From: Deltaproteobacteria bacterium
GTDB taxonomy: Bacteria; Desulfobacterota; Desulfobaccia; Desulfobaccales; 0-14-0-80-60-11
Direction: 5' to 3'
DNA: 5,785 nucleotides
Assembly: GCA_021817645.1 (NCBI GenBank)
Contig: JAKAGH010000212.1
Coordinates: 1 to 5,785, forward strand
The notes beneath the pieces are model-generated. The model saw nothing but the letters and a program-made list of their open reading frames with translations. It was not told the DNA's origin and did not search any database. The position numbers and the translations under genes were made by a program. Positions 1 through 5,749 of this stretch are shown in pieces (position 1 is the first letter of the stretch; every line of letters begins with the position of its first letter).

Positions 1-143
1 TTGCCCGTAAGATGCAAGCGCAGCTTGCAGCCTCCTGTTTTTCCCACAGGCAGGGTTCCCGCCGGAGACGGCCGAGATGAGTGGGCATTAAGGTCCAATC
101 TAGTGTATAGTTATGATGAGGATTAACCGGGAGGCAGTTTTTC
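1..143. other. Upstream region of ispH-ubiA, no gene identified
   Basis: No convincing gene is seen here. Two small hairpins are visible: TGCAAG (13-18) with CTTGCA (24-29), loop 5 nt, and CCTGT (34-38) with ACAGG (46-50), loop 7 nt. Neither is followed by a T-run, so they do not look like an intrinsic terminator. Two forward frames are open from the left edge (to a TAA ending at 126 and a TGA ending at 80). Either could be the tail of a gene lying outside the window, but the peptides are not recognisable. The last 15 bases hold the ribosome binding site of the next gene. Confidence 0.4.
88..117 (+). promoter_or_regulatory. Weak candidate promoter for ispH-ubiA
   Basis: TATGAT at 112-117 is one base from the sigma70 -10 consensus. 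The best upstream -35 candidate, TTAAGG at 88-93 with an 18-nt spacer, matches only 3 of 6 positions. An overlapping alternative -10 is TATAGT at 106-111. The call rests mainly on the -10 and on position just before the gene; the gene could instead be read from a promoter outside the window. Confidence 0.25.
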
Positions 144-1883
144 ATGAAGGTGATTTTGGCCCGCACTGCCGGTTTTTGCATGGGAGTCAAGCGGGCTTTG
201 GAATTGGTCTTGAAAGCCATCACCGAGAACCAGGGGCATATCTATACTTACGGCCCGCTGATTCATAATCCGCAGGTCCTGGAACTCCTGAAGGAGCGGG
301 GCATTGCCATCCTCAACCCCGGGGAAATGATCCCCGACGGACTGGTAGTGATCCGGGCCCACGGCATTCCGCCCCAGGAACGGGCAGCCCTGGAAGCCGC
401 GGGCGGCCGCATCATTGACGCCACCTGCCCCCGGGTTTCCCGGGTGCATGCCATTATCCGGCGCTGGGCCCGCCAGGGATATGCTACCCTCATCGTCGGG
501 GACGCAGACCATCCGGAGGTGCGGGGGCTCATGGGCCATACCGGGGGCCGGGGTTATGTCGTGGCTACGTCTGAGGAAGTGGCGGCTCTGCCGGAACTCC
601 AGGACGTGATCGTGGTGGCCCAGACCACCCAAAGCGGCTCTCAGTTCAACTCCCGGGTGGCGGAAATCCAGGCCCGCTTCCCCCAGGCCCGCATCTTCAA
701 CACCATCTGCGATGCCACCGCCTCCCGCCAGGGGGAAGTCCAGGAACTGGCCCAGCAGGTGGAGGCCCTGGTGGTGGTGGGGGGACGCAACAGCGGCAAC
801 ACCCAGCGGCTGGTGGAGATCTCCCGGAATGCCGGGATTCCTACCTACCATGTGGAGACCGAACAGGATCTGAACCTGGAGGAGATGAGCCGCTATCACG
901 CCGTGGGGGTAACCGCCGGGGCCTCCACCCCCCACTGGCTCATCAGCAACGTGGTGAGCACCTTGAAACACGCCTGGCTCTTCCACCCGGGGTCTTTGAT
1001 CAATTATTTCTACCGGGCCTGGCGCTTCGTCCTCAAATCCAACCTGTACGTGGCCCTGGGCGCGGGCTCCTTGAGCTACACCTCTTGTCTGCTGCAGCAG
1101 GTGTCGCCCATGTGGTCCTATTTTTTCATGGCCTTCTTCTATGTCTATGCCATGCACCTGTTGAACCAATTCACCGACGAGGCCTCCAAATTCAATGACC
1201 CGATGCAGTCCATGTTCTACGGGCGGCACCGGCTCTTTCTTCTAAGCACCGGGGCCGTCTCCGCCCTGCTGGCACTGGGCCTCAGCCTCTATCTGGACCC
1301 CGTGGCCTTTCCCTTCATTCTGGTAATGAGCGGCCTGGGCCTAATCTACAACTTTAAGATTATTCCCGAGCGGCTGGCCACGGTGACCCACATCGCCAGA
1401 CTCAAGGAGATTCCCGGATCCAAGACCACGTTCACCGCGGTGGCCTGGGGGGTATTGGCGGCCCTGATTCCGGTGGTCTGCTCCGATCAGGACGTGACCT
1501 GGTCCACGGCCATCGCCTTCTTTTTCGTGGCCGGGATGATCTTCATCCGTTCCGGCCTCTTTGAAATCCTGGCGATCGAAGGGGACCGGGTGGTGGGGAA
1601 AGAGACTCTGGCTATTGCCCTGGGAAAAGAGCGCACCTTGAACCTGCTCTGCGCGGGCACCATCATTTTTATGGCCGTCCTGCTCCTGGCCGCCTGGGCG
1701 CAGTTGATCCCCTCCCTGGGGTATGCTCTGCTTATCTGCGGCCTCTATACCCTGGGATATCTTACCCTCTACCGGCAGGGAATCCTGGAATCGGGCCTGT
1801 TCCTGGAGACTCTGGTGGAGGGCAACATGATCCTGGCCGGCATGCTGGCCTTTCTTTGGGATCCCTTTCACTACATTTTCTAG
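144..1883 (+). CDS. ispH: IspH (HMBPP reductase) fused to a UbiA-type membrane prenyltransferase domain
   Basis: Residues 1-275 are a complete IspH (LytB), the 4Fe-4S enzyme that reduces HMBPP to IPP and DMAPP at the end of the MEP pathway. All three cluster cysteines are present: C12 (GFCMGVKRA), C95 (DATCP) and C189 (NTICDAT). Substrate residues also match: H41 (HNPQV), H73 (RAHG), H123 and catalytic E125 (HPEV), T161 (QTT), S217/N219 (NSGNT) and S261 (TAGAST). Residues about 290-579 are strongly hydrophobic, with roughly eight or nine membrane segments and UbiA-like motifs at 341-352 (NQFTDEASKFND) and 478-494 (IEGDRVVGKETL...LG). Ordinary IspH is about 300 residues, so this is a fusion with no stop or frameshift between domains. 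GGGAGG (129-134), 9 nt upstream, supports the ATG start. The UbiA acceptor substrate cannot be told; both Asp motifs are atypical. The TAG stop overlaps element A by one base. Confidence 0.93.
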   Translation: MKVILARTAGFCMGVKRALELVLKAITENQGHIYTYGPLIHNPQVLELLKERGIAILNPGEMIPDGLVVIRAHGIPPQERAALEAAGGRIIDATCPRVSRVHAIIRRWARQGYATLIVGDADHPEVRGLMGHTGGRGYVVATSEEVAALPELQDVIVVAQTTQSGSQFNSRVAEIQARFPQARIFNTICDATASRQGEVQELAQQVEALVVVGGRNSGNTQRLVEISRNAGIPTYHVETEQDLNLEEMSRYHAVGVTAGASTPHWLISNVVSTLKHAWLFHPGSLINYFYRAWRFVLKSNLYVALGAGSLSYTSCLLQQVSPMWSYFFMAFFYVYAMHLLNQFTDEASKFNDPMQSMFYGRHRLFLLSTGAVSALLALGLSLYLDPVAFPFILVMSGLGLIYNFKIIPERLATVTHIARLKEIPGSKTTFTAVAWGVLAALIPVVCSDQDVTWSTAIAFFFVAGMIFIRSGLFEILAIEGDRVVGKETLAIALGKERTLNLLCAGTIIFMAVLLLAAWAQLIPSLGYALLICGLYTLGYLTLYRQGILESGLFLETLVEGNMILAGMLAFLWDPFHYIF

Positions 1884-1906
1884 GTTTTCAGTTTTCAGTT
1901 TTCGGT
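1883..1906 (+). repeat. Left heptad arm of element A
   Basis: From 1884 the arm reads GTTTTCA, GTTTTCA, GTTTTCG, then GT: three units of period 7. Its first G is the last base of the ispH-ubiA stop codon. Confidence 0.85.
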
Positions 1907-2051
1907 AAAATTGAAAAAAATTTGGCGAGGATTATCCATCGGACAGGGCGGCGGATTACTTTCAGGATGCCTTAAAGTTATCCCTCCAAGAGGTCGAAGG
2001 AGGGAAGGAAGATTTGGATTTCAGTCACTGCGCATCTTCTTCTAACCGCAA

Positions 2052-2075
2052 ACCGAAAACCGCAAACTGAAAACC
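2052..2075 (-). repeat. Right heptad arm of element A
   Basis: Read on the minus strand from 2075, the units are GTTTTCA, GTTTGCG, GTTTTCG, and a further GTTTGCG extends inward to about 2047. The aligned 24 bases differ from the left arm at two positions. Units alternate in type, giving a hint of a 14-bp higher-order period. Confidence 0.85.
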
Positions 2076-2094
2076 TTTTTTTAGAAATTTTTTA

Positions 2095-2123
2095 TTGACA
2101 AAATCCTGGAGGCGTCATAATAT
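2095..2123 (+). promoter_or_regulatory. Sigma70-type promoter of the porin gene
   Basis: A perfect -35, TTGACA (2095-2100), is followed after 17 nt by TAATAT (2118-2123). An overlapping CATAAT (2116-2121) has 5 of 6 -10 matches but only a 15-nt spacer. It lies just after element A and its T-run, and would give a porin leader of roughly 115 nt. Confidence 0.7.
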
Positions 2124-2139
2124 GGCGCTGGGTAAAACC

Positions 2140-2244
2140 GGAAAGAGGAAGGAGGTGGGGGGAAAAGACAGAAATAATCACTAGTTGGGCTTTAAACCAT
2201 GGAAAGGAGAAATTGGTTACCACTTTCCTAAATAGGGGGGAACT
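2140..2244 (+). promoter_or_regulatory. Porin mRNA 5' leader with an orphan Shine-Dalgarno and a pre-start hairpin
   Basis: AAGGAGGTG (2149-2157), a full-strength ribosome-binding sequence, lies in a purine run but no ATG, GTG or TTG follows at usable distance. Further on, GGAAAG (2201-2206) can pair with CTTTCC (2223-2228). The ribosome binding site actually used appears to be the G-run 2235-2240, only 4 nt from the ATG at 2245, which is an unusual, tight arrangement. A standby or regulatory role is inference. Confidence 0.35.
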
Positions 2245-3627
2245 ATGAATAAAAAAGCGATTTTGGTTTTGGCTCTTGTGGTTGCGTTGGCTCTGCCCAC
2301 CGCAGCCATGGCCGCGGCTGAGTTCAGCCTGGGTGGTTACATCAAGTTGGACGCCTTCTGGGATTCCACCCAGGAAAACAAAAACATGAACTCGGTGATT
2401 GCCCGTAACAACGCAGTAAACGCCCATCACGGCCGCCTGAAATTCACCTCGCAAAGCACCCGTTTTAATTTCACCATCAAGGGGCCGAAACTCTGGGGTG
2501 CTACCACCACTGGTTTTATTGAAATAGACTTTGACCAGCAAGGGGACGCCGTCGCAGGCACCAATGCGGGGACTGCTTCCAACGGCTATCTCCCGCGGGT
2601 GCGCAATGCGTTTTTCCGGTTCAACTGGCCCGAAACTGAACTGCTCTTCGGCCAGTACTTCACCTTTGTGAGCCAATGGTTCCCGGAACTGCTGCAAGAC
2701 GGGCCCTTCCAGATTACCGGTACTCCCACCGCCCGCATGGCCATGATCAAGTTGACCCAGAAGTTTGCGGGGGCCTGGCAGGTGGGCGCCATGATCGGCG
2801 AATCGAACGCCATCACCAATGGCGAGACCTACTCGGGCAATGACAAGGCGGGCGCCGAATCCACCGAAGCGCCGCAGGTGCAGGCTCAGGTCCAGTTTCA
2901 GCAGGATCTGTGGGGCAAGGCCGCCTGGTACGGCACGCCCATTCCTTTCACCGCTCAAGTTACCGGTGCTTGGCAGCGTGGCATCACCCAGGATGCAGCC
3001 CGGGGTCTCTTGGTCACCGGCCAGAATGCCTATAATGCAATCGCTGGTGCTACCCGGCATCAATATCACGATCCCTGGGTAGTGATGGGGACCTTATTTC
3101 TCCCGGTCATCCCCACGCATAGCGCCAACCTGGCGGGGACTGCTTCTTTGCAGACCTCATGGTGGGTCGGCCAAGGGGTGGAGGCCTTCGGTTGGATCGG
3201 TTTCGGTTCCAATGTCTTCCGCTTTTCCGGTCAGGACGCGGCAGGTGTGAATTACTTCGATGTTAACTTAATGAACCGCTTTGGCGGCCAGATCCAAGGC
3301 CAGTACTACTTCACCAACCAGTGGTTCCTGACCGGCGCCTGGGGTATGAGCAAGTCTTTCGGCGTTGGCGCCTTTGAGGCTGGCGGTAATGCTGGAACCG
3401 CTTTCAAGGCGAATGCCTTTGCAGCTGACACTGTGAATTACCACAATGAGTTTGATTTGGCTCTGTGGTACCGGCCTATTCAGGCCTTCAAATTCGGTCT
3501 GCAGTATGCCTATGCCCGGACCAACTACTTCCAGAACCTGCGGTCCGGTAGTGCAGTAACTCCGTCTAACGTTACCAACCTCGGCGAAACCCACCGGGTT
3601 GAGTTTGTCGGTCTGTTCTTCTTCTAA
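2245..3627 (+). CDS. Outer-membrane beta-barrel porin (putative, DcaP-like)
   Basis: This is a 460-residue secreted protein expected to form a barrel in the outer membrane for passive solute entry. A classical signal peptide occupies residues 1-23 (MNKK, hydrophobic core, cleavage near AMA|AAE). The mature part begins EFSLGGYIKLDAFWDS, a pattern resembling the first strand of DcaP-type and related porins. It continues with short alternating strands rich in Gly, Phe, Tyr and Trp (for example FGQYFTF and GQIQGQYYFTNQWF). It ends RVEFVGLFFF; the terminal aromatic residue is the usual barrel-assembly signal recognised by BamA. The gene has its own promoter and terminator, so it is probably monocistronic and well expressed. 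The exact porin family and substrate cannot be read from sequence by eye; a 16- to 18-strand barrel is expected at this length. Confidence 0.85.
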   Translation: MNKKAILVLALVVALALPTAAMAAAEFSLGGYIKLDAFWDSTQENKNMNSVIARNNAVNAHHGRLKFTSQSTRFNFTIKGPKLWGATTTGFIEIDFDQQGDAVAGTNAGTASNGYLPRVRNAFFRFNWPETELLFGQYFTFVSQWFPELLQDGPFQITGTPTARMAMIKLTQKFAGAWQVGAMIGESNAITNGETYSGNDKAGAESTEAPQVQAQVQFQQDLWGKAAWYGTPIPFTAQVTGAWQRGITQDAARGLLVTGQNAYNAIAGATRHQYHDPWVVMGTLFLPVIPTHSANLAGTASLQTSWWVGQGVEAFGWIGFGSNVFRFSGQDAAGVNYFDVNLMNRFGGQIQGQYYFTNQWFLTGAWGMSKSFGVGAFEAGGNAGTAFKANAFAADTVNYHNEFDLALWYRPIQAFKFGLQYAYARTNYFQNLRSGSAVTPSNVTNLGETHRVEFVGLFFF

Positions 3628-3650
3628 ACTGAAAACCGGTTGACTAACCT

Positions 3651-3684
3651 AAGCCCACGGGGTATGATCCCCGTGGGCTTTTTT
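3651..3684 (+). terminator. Rho-independent terminator of the porin gene
   Basis: A perfect 12-bp stem (3651-3662 with 3669-3680, core GCCCACGGGG) has a 6-nt TATGAT loop and runs directly into a T tract (3679-3684). It starts 23 nt after the porin stop. Confidence 0.95.
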
Positions 3685-3693
3685 GTGGGGAGC

Positions 3694-3723
3694 GTTATCC
3701 GTTTTCTGGTTTCCGTTTTCCGT
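3694..3723 (+). repeat. Left heptad arm of element B
   Basis: Units are GTTATCC, GTTTTCT, GGTTTCC, GTTTTCC, then GT. The outer units are the most diverged. Confidence 0.8.
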
Positions 3724-3730
3724 GAGAAAA

Positions 3731-4114
3731 ATGGCTGACTTGCCGAAAGAAAGGGGGAAATCCAGAACATTTAGAGATTTACGGGTCTGAAAGCTATCGA
3801 TTGATATTGTGAAAGAAATATATCAGTTGACTAATAGATTCCCGAATGCAGAGATTTATGGTTTACCATCGCAAATCAGGAGAGCAGCAGTTTCAATCCC
3901 TTAGAATATAGCTGAAGGCCAGGGAAGAAAATCAAGCAGGGAATTTAAGCAGTTTTTATCTGTTGCCGTAGGCTCAATTGCAGAATTAGAGACCCAATTA
4001 ATAATTGCTAAAGAAATTGATTACTTAACTAATGAAGAACTTAATCCTCTGTTAATCAGGCTTGATGATATTAGGAAAATGATCAAATCATTGGCATTAA
4101 CTTTGAAACAATTT
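3731..4114 (+). pseudogene. Four-helix-bundle / 23S rRNA intervening-sequence protein, inactivated
   Basis: From ATG 3731 one frame gives a full IVP-family protein apart from two stop codons. TGA at 3788-3790 replaces the Trp found in the intact copy (DLEVWK becomes DLRV-stop-K). TAG at 3902-3904 replaces the Ser before the family hallmark NIAEG. Recognisable stretches are YQLTNRFP, EIYGLPSQIRRAAVSIP, NIAEGQGRKSSREF, ETQLIIAKE and DIRKMI. There is no frameshift, and about 60% of some 112 aligned residues match the intact copy in element C (hand count). Its own stop is also missing: the frame runs through the right arm to a TAA at 4184-4186, inside the lipoprotein gene. Recoding of TGA as Trp is unlikely, because the lipoprotein and the intact IVP gene use TGA as stop and TGG encodes Trp elsewhere. 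Confidence 0.88.
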
Positions 4115-4116
4115 TT

Positions 4117-4139
4117 ACGGAAAACGGAAAACGGAAAAC
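4117..4139 (-). repeat. Right heptad arm of element B
   Basis: On the minus strand from 4139 it reads GTTTTCC three times, then GT: three perfect units. Confidence 0.85.
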
Positions 4140-4149
4140 AATTCTTACT

Positions 4150-4153
4150 GGAG
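4150..4153 (+). promoter_or_regulatory. Ribosome binding site of the lipoprotein gene
   Basis: GGAG lies 8 nt before ATG 4162. It favours this start over the in-frame ATG at 4186 (Met9), which has no purine-rich site upstream. Confidence 0.6.
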
Positions 4154-4161
4154 TTTACTAA

Positions 4162-5316
4162 ATGCCTAAAAGTTTTTCTCCTTTAATGCGGTTCGGGCTG
4201 GCACTAGTCCTCATCGCCGTTCTCCTCCTGAACGGTTGCGGCGCCTGGAAGTCGGCGAAGGAATGGGCGGGGTACGGCAACCCCGACCAGGATGAGGAAG
4301 AGACCGCCCCACCCGAGGCCCAGCAAGAGAACGTGATGATTGACGGCAAGCCCTATATCCGCAGCAAGAACCCCTATTGGCTCACCTATCCGGACCAGCC
4401 GGAATACATCTATGTGGAGAAGGGCAAGGAATTCATCCCCATGCAGCAGCGTCTCATCGAGGCCATAGCCAAGGCGGTGGGCCGGGAAAAGGACAAGGCT
4501 GCGGGCAAAGCTATTCCTCCGGATAAATTGCAGGAAATGGTCAAGGCCGAAGTGGACCGCATTTTGAAGGAGCAGGGACTGGGAGGCTTTGTCTCCACGG
4601 CCAAGGGGCAAAAGTCGCCGGTGGCCGGCCGGGCGGTGGCGGTAATACCGGACACCACGGAGACCCCCCGGAGCCAGGAAGGCTTGAACCGTACCATGGC
4701 CACCAGCCTGGCCGAAGCCCTGCGCCGCACCAAGGACGTGACGGTGAGCGAAGATGCCAAAGTACGGGAGGCTCTGAATAAAGCCGGCATAGCCGGAAAG
4801 CTCGGTATGCGCCCGAATATCCAGGCCTTGGGCGATCAGTTAGGGGTGCAAGGAATAGTCCTCACCAAGGTGATCCCCCCGGAGGGCAGTAACCCCGGCG
4901 TCATGGTGCTGGATGTCTATGACACCTTCCAAGGCAACAAGCTGCAATCGGTGGTGGAGCCCGCGAGCGGAGGTTTGAAGCCCGAGGCGGCGACGAAATT
5001 CGCCCAACAGAACGCCCTGCGGGTGGGCGGGGAACTGATGAATATGGATTGGTTCGGCCGCGTGGATTTTGTCAAGGAAGGCCAGGTCTACCTGAACCTG
5101 GGCCAGAACGCCGGCCTCAAGGTGGGAGACCGCCTGAAAGTAGTGCAGCCGGGCAAAGAAGTGGTCAACCCCACGACCCATGCCACCCTGGGTTACACCT
5201 CGGATGCCGCGGTTGGTGAATTGAAAGTTACAGAGCTTCTGGGCGCCACCGGCGCCGTGGCCCAGGGCATAAGCGGCGGCCCCTTCAAGCCGGGAGAAAA
5301 GGTGAAGGCGAAGTGA
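4162..5316 (+). CDS. Outer-membrane-type lipoprotein with FlgO/CsgG-like and FlgT C-terminal-like regions
   Basis: This is a 384-residue envelope protein. Residues 1-25 are a lipoprotein signal with lipobox LLNGC; Cys26 would be lipidated, and Gly27 (not Asp) favours sorting to the outer membrane. Residues 40-57 are acidic and probably disordered. Residues 61-93 are rich in Tyr and Pro, and 94-140 look helical. From about 156 (GRAVAVIPD) to 262 the pattern of a strand, a helix with LAEALRRTKDVTV, and GVQGIVLTKV resembles the FlgO/CsgG/LpoB-type fold. Residues 293-380 (WFGRVDFVKEGQVYLNLGQN, then GLKVGDRLKVV) resemble the FlgT C-terminal domain, a small barrel. Those proteins work in flagellar rings or secretion, but no flagellar or curli gene is visible here, so the role is unknown. 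With a strong terminator upstream, its promoter should lie inside element B. Confidence 0.85.
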   Translation: MPKSFSPLMRFGLALVLIAVLLLNGCGAWKSAKEWAGYGNPDQDEEETAPPEAQQENVMIDGKPYIRSKNPYWLTYPDQPEYIYVEKGKEFIPMQQRLIEAIAKAVGREKDKAAGKAIPPDKLQEMVKAEVDRILKEQGLGGFVSTAKGQKSPVAGRAVAVIPDTTETPRSQEGLNRTMATSLAEALRRTKDVTVSEDAKVREALNKAGIAGKLGMRPNIQALGDQLGVQGIVLTKVIPPEGSNPGVMVLDVYDTFQGNKLQSVVEPASGGLKPEAATKFAQQNALRVGGELMNMDWFGRVDFVKEGQVYLNLGQNAGLKVGDRLKVVQPGKEVVNPTTHATLGYTSDAAVGELKVTELLGATGAVAQGISGGPFKPGEKVKAK

Positions 5317-5346
5317 GTTTTTAGTTTTCAGTTTTTAGTTTTCAGT
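5317..5346 (+). repeat. Left heptad arm of element C
   Basis: Units alternate GTTTTTA, GTTTTCA, GTTTTTA, GTTTTCA, then GT: four units, or two copies of a 14-bp unit. Confidence 0.88.
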
Positions 5347-5358
5347 AAAACTGGGGAT

Positions 5359-5730
5359 ATGGGAGCTATTGGGCAAAAATCCAGATCATTCAAAGACCTG
5401 GAGGTTTGGAAGCAATCGATCCAATTTGCCAAGGAGGTTTATCAACTAACCGAAAAGTTCCCCTCATACGAAATTTACGGCCTAACAAGCCAAATAAGAA
5501 GAGCAGTTGTTTCCATCTCTTCCAATATAGCCGAAGGTCAATGCCGAAATTCATCCAAAGAATTTCGGCATTACCTTGCTATGGCCTTGGGTTCCTTGGG
5601 TGAAGCGGAAACCCAGCTTATCATCGCCAGAGAAACTAACTATCTAAACGAGACTGATTTGGAGCACCTTCAGGCCCCCATAATTGATATTAGAAAAATG
5701 ATACTATCATTATCCAGGAAAGTAGTTTGA
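5359..5730 (+). CDS. Four-helix-bundle protein of the 23S rRNA intervening-sequence protein (IVP) family
   Basis: This is a complete 123-residue member of the IVP / four-helix-bundle family, whose genes are found within intervening sequences of 23S rRNA in some bacteria and also as free genes. The same fold occurs in Avd, the accessory protein of diversity-generating retroelements. Family hallmarks are FKDLEVWKQS (11-20), YQLTEKFP, YEIYGLTSQIRRAVVSIS, SNIAEG (54-59), SSKEFRHYLAMALGSLGE, ETQLIIARE and DIRKMILSL. The molecular function is unknown; relatives form oligomers and bind nucleic acid. It is not inside rRNA here. The ribosome binding site is weak: GGGG at 5353-5356 lies only 2 nt from the ATG, so poor translation or another control is possible. 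It is AT-rich beside its neighbours and fully enclosed by the heptad arms. Confidence 0.9.
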   Translation: MGAIGQKSRSFKDLEVWKQSIQFAKEVYQLTEKFPSYEIYGLTSQIRRAVVSISSNIAEGQCRNSSKEFRHYLAMALGSLGEAETQLIIARETNYLNETDLEHLQAPIIDIRKMILSLSRKVV

Positions 5731-5749
5731 GTGATTGTGATACTCTCGA

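Larger units (their letters stand above)
1883..2075. mobile_element. Element A: heptad inverted-repeat element without an IVP gene
   Basis: The ends are inverted copies of tandem 7-bp units (left 1883-1906, right 2052-2075) that match at 22 of 24 positions. The design is the same as in elements B and C, but the interior of about 145 bp holds no IVP gene. Just inside the left arm, GTAAAATTG (1905-1913) resembles GTAAAACTG in element C (5345-5353), which supports common descent. Inside is a 7-bp hairpin, TCCCTCC (1981-1987) with GGAGGGA (1999-2005), and a frame open from 1915 to a TGA ending at 2070 with no ATG start. A T7 run (2076-2082) follows the right arm directly, so the paired arms could also end transcription of ispH-ubiA. 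Mobility is inferred; no transposase or clear target duplication is seen. Confidence 0.55.
3694..4139 (+). mobile_element. Element B: heptad inverted-repeat element with a broken IVP gene
   Basis: The left arm is four units (3694-3723) and the right arm three inverted units (4117-4139), mostly GTTTTCC. The innermost 23 bases match at 21 positions. Between them lies one IVP-family reading frame with two nonsense codons. The element fills most of the space between the porin terminator and the lipoprotein gene, ending 22 nt before that start codon. Its interior is clearly AT-rich (AAA, GAA, ATT and TTA codons dominate) compared with the GC-rich genes on either side, as expected of acquired DNA. 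No transposase and no convincing target duplication are seen. Confidence 0.6.

Noticed and set aside
13..50. Two small hairpins at the left edge as a terminator or riboswitch
   Set aside because: Stems are only 5-6 bp, there is no T-run, and no known riboswitch core is recognisable.
123..1229. Long minus-strand reading frame opposite ispH-ubiA
   Set aside because: It is an antisense shadow of a GC-rich gene; the + strand has every IspH catalytic motif and a good ribosome binding site.
1876..2084. Possible target-site duplication around element A (TTTTCTAG at 1876-1883 and TTTTTTAG at 2077-2084)
   Set aside because: It matches at 7 of 8 but is mostly T-run, so chance is likely; B shows no comparable pair and C's right flank is outside the window.
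2199..2231. Short leader peptide (MERNWLPLS) before the porin gene
   Set aside because: It has an ATG and stop but no ribosome binding site at proper distance and no attenuator-like features.
2092..3069. Minus-strand reading frame opposite the porin gene
   Set aside because: It runs across the porin promoter and signal peptide, has no family resemblance, and is explained by the porin coding bias.
3731..4114. TGA read as tryptophan or selenocysteine in the element B gene
   Set aside because: A second stop (TAG) lies in the same frame, the lipoprotein and intact IVP genes end in TGA, and Trp is encoded by TGG throughout the window.
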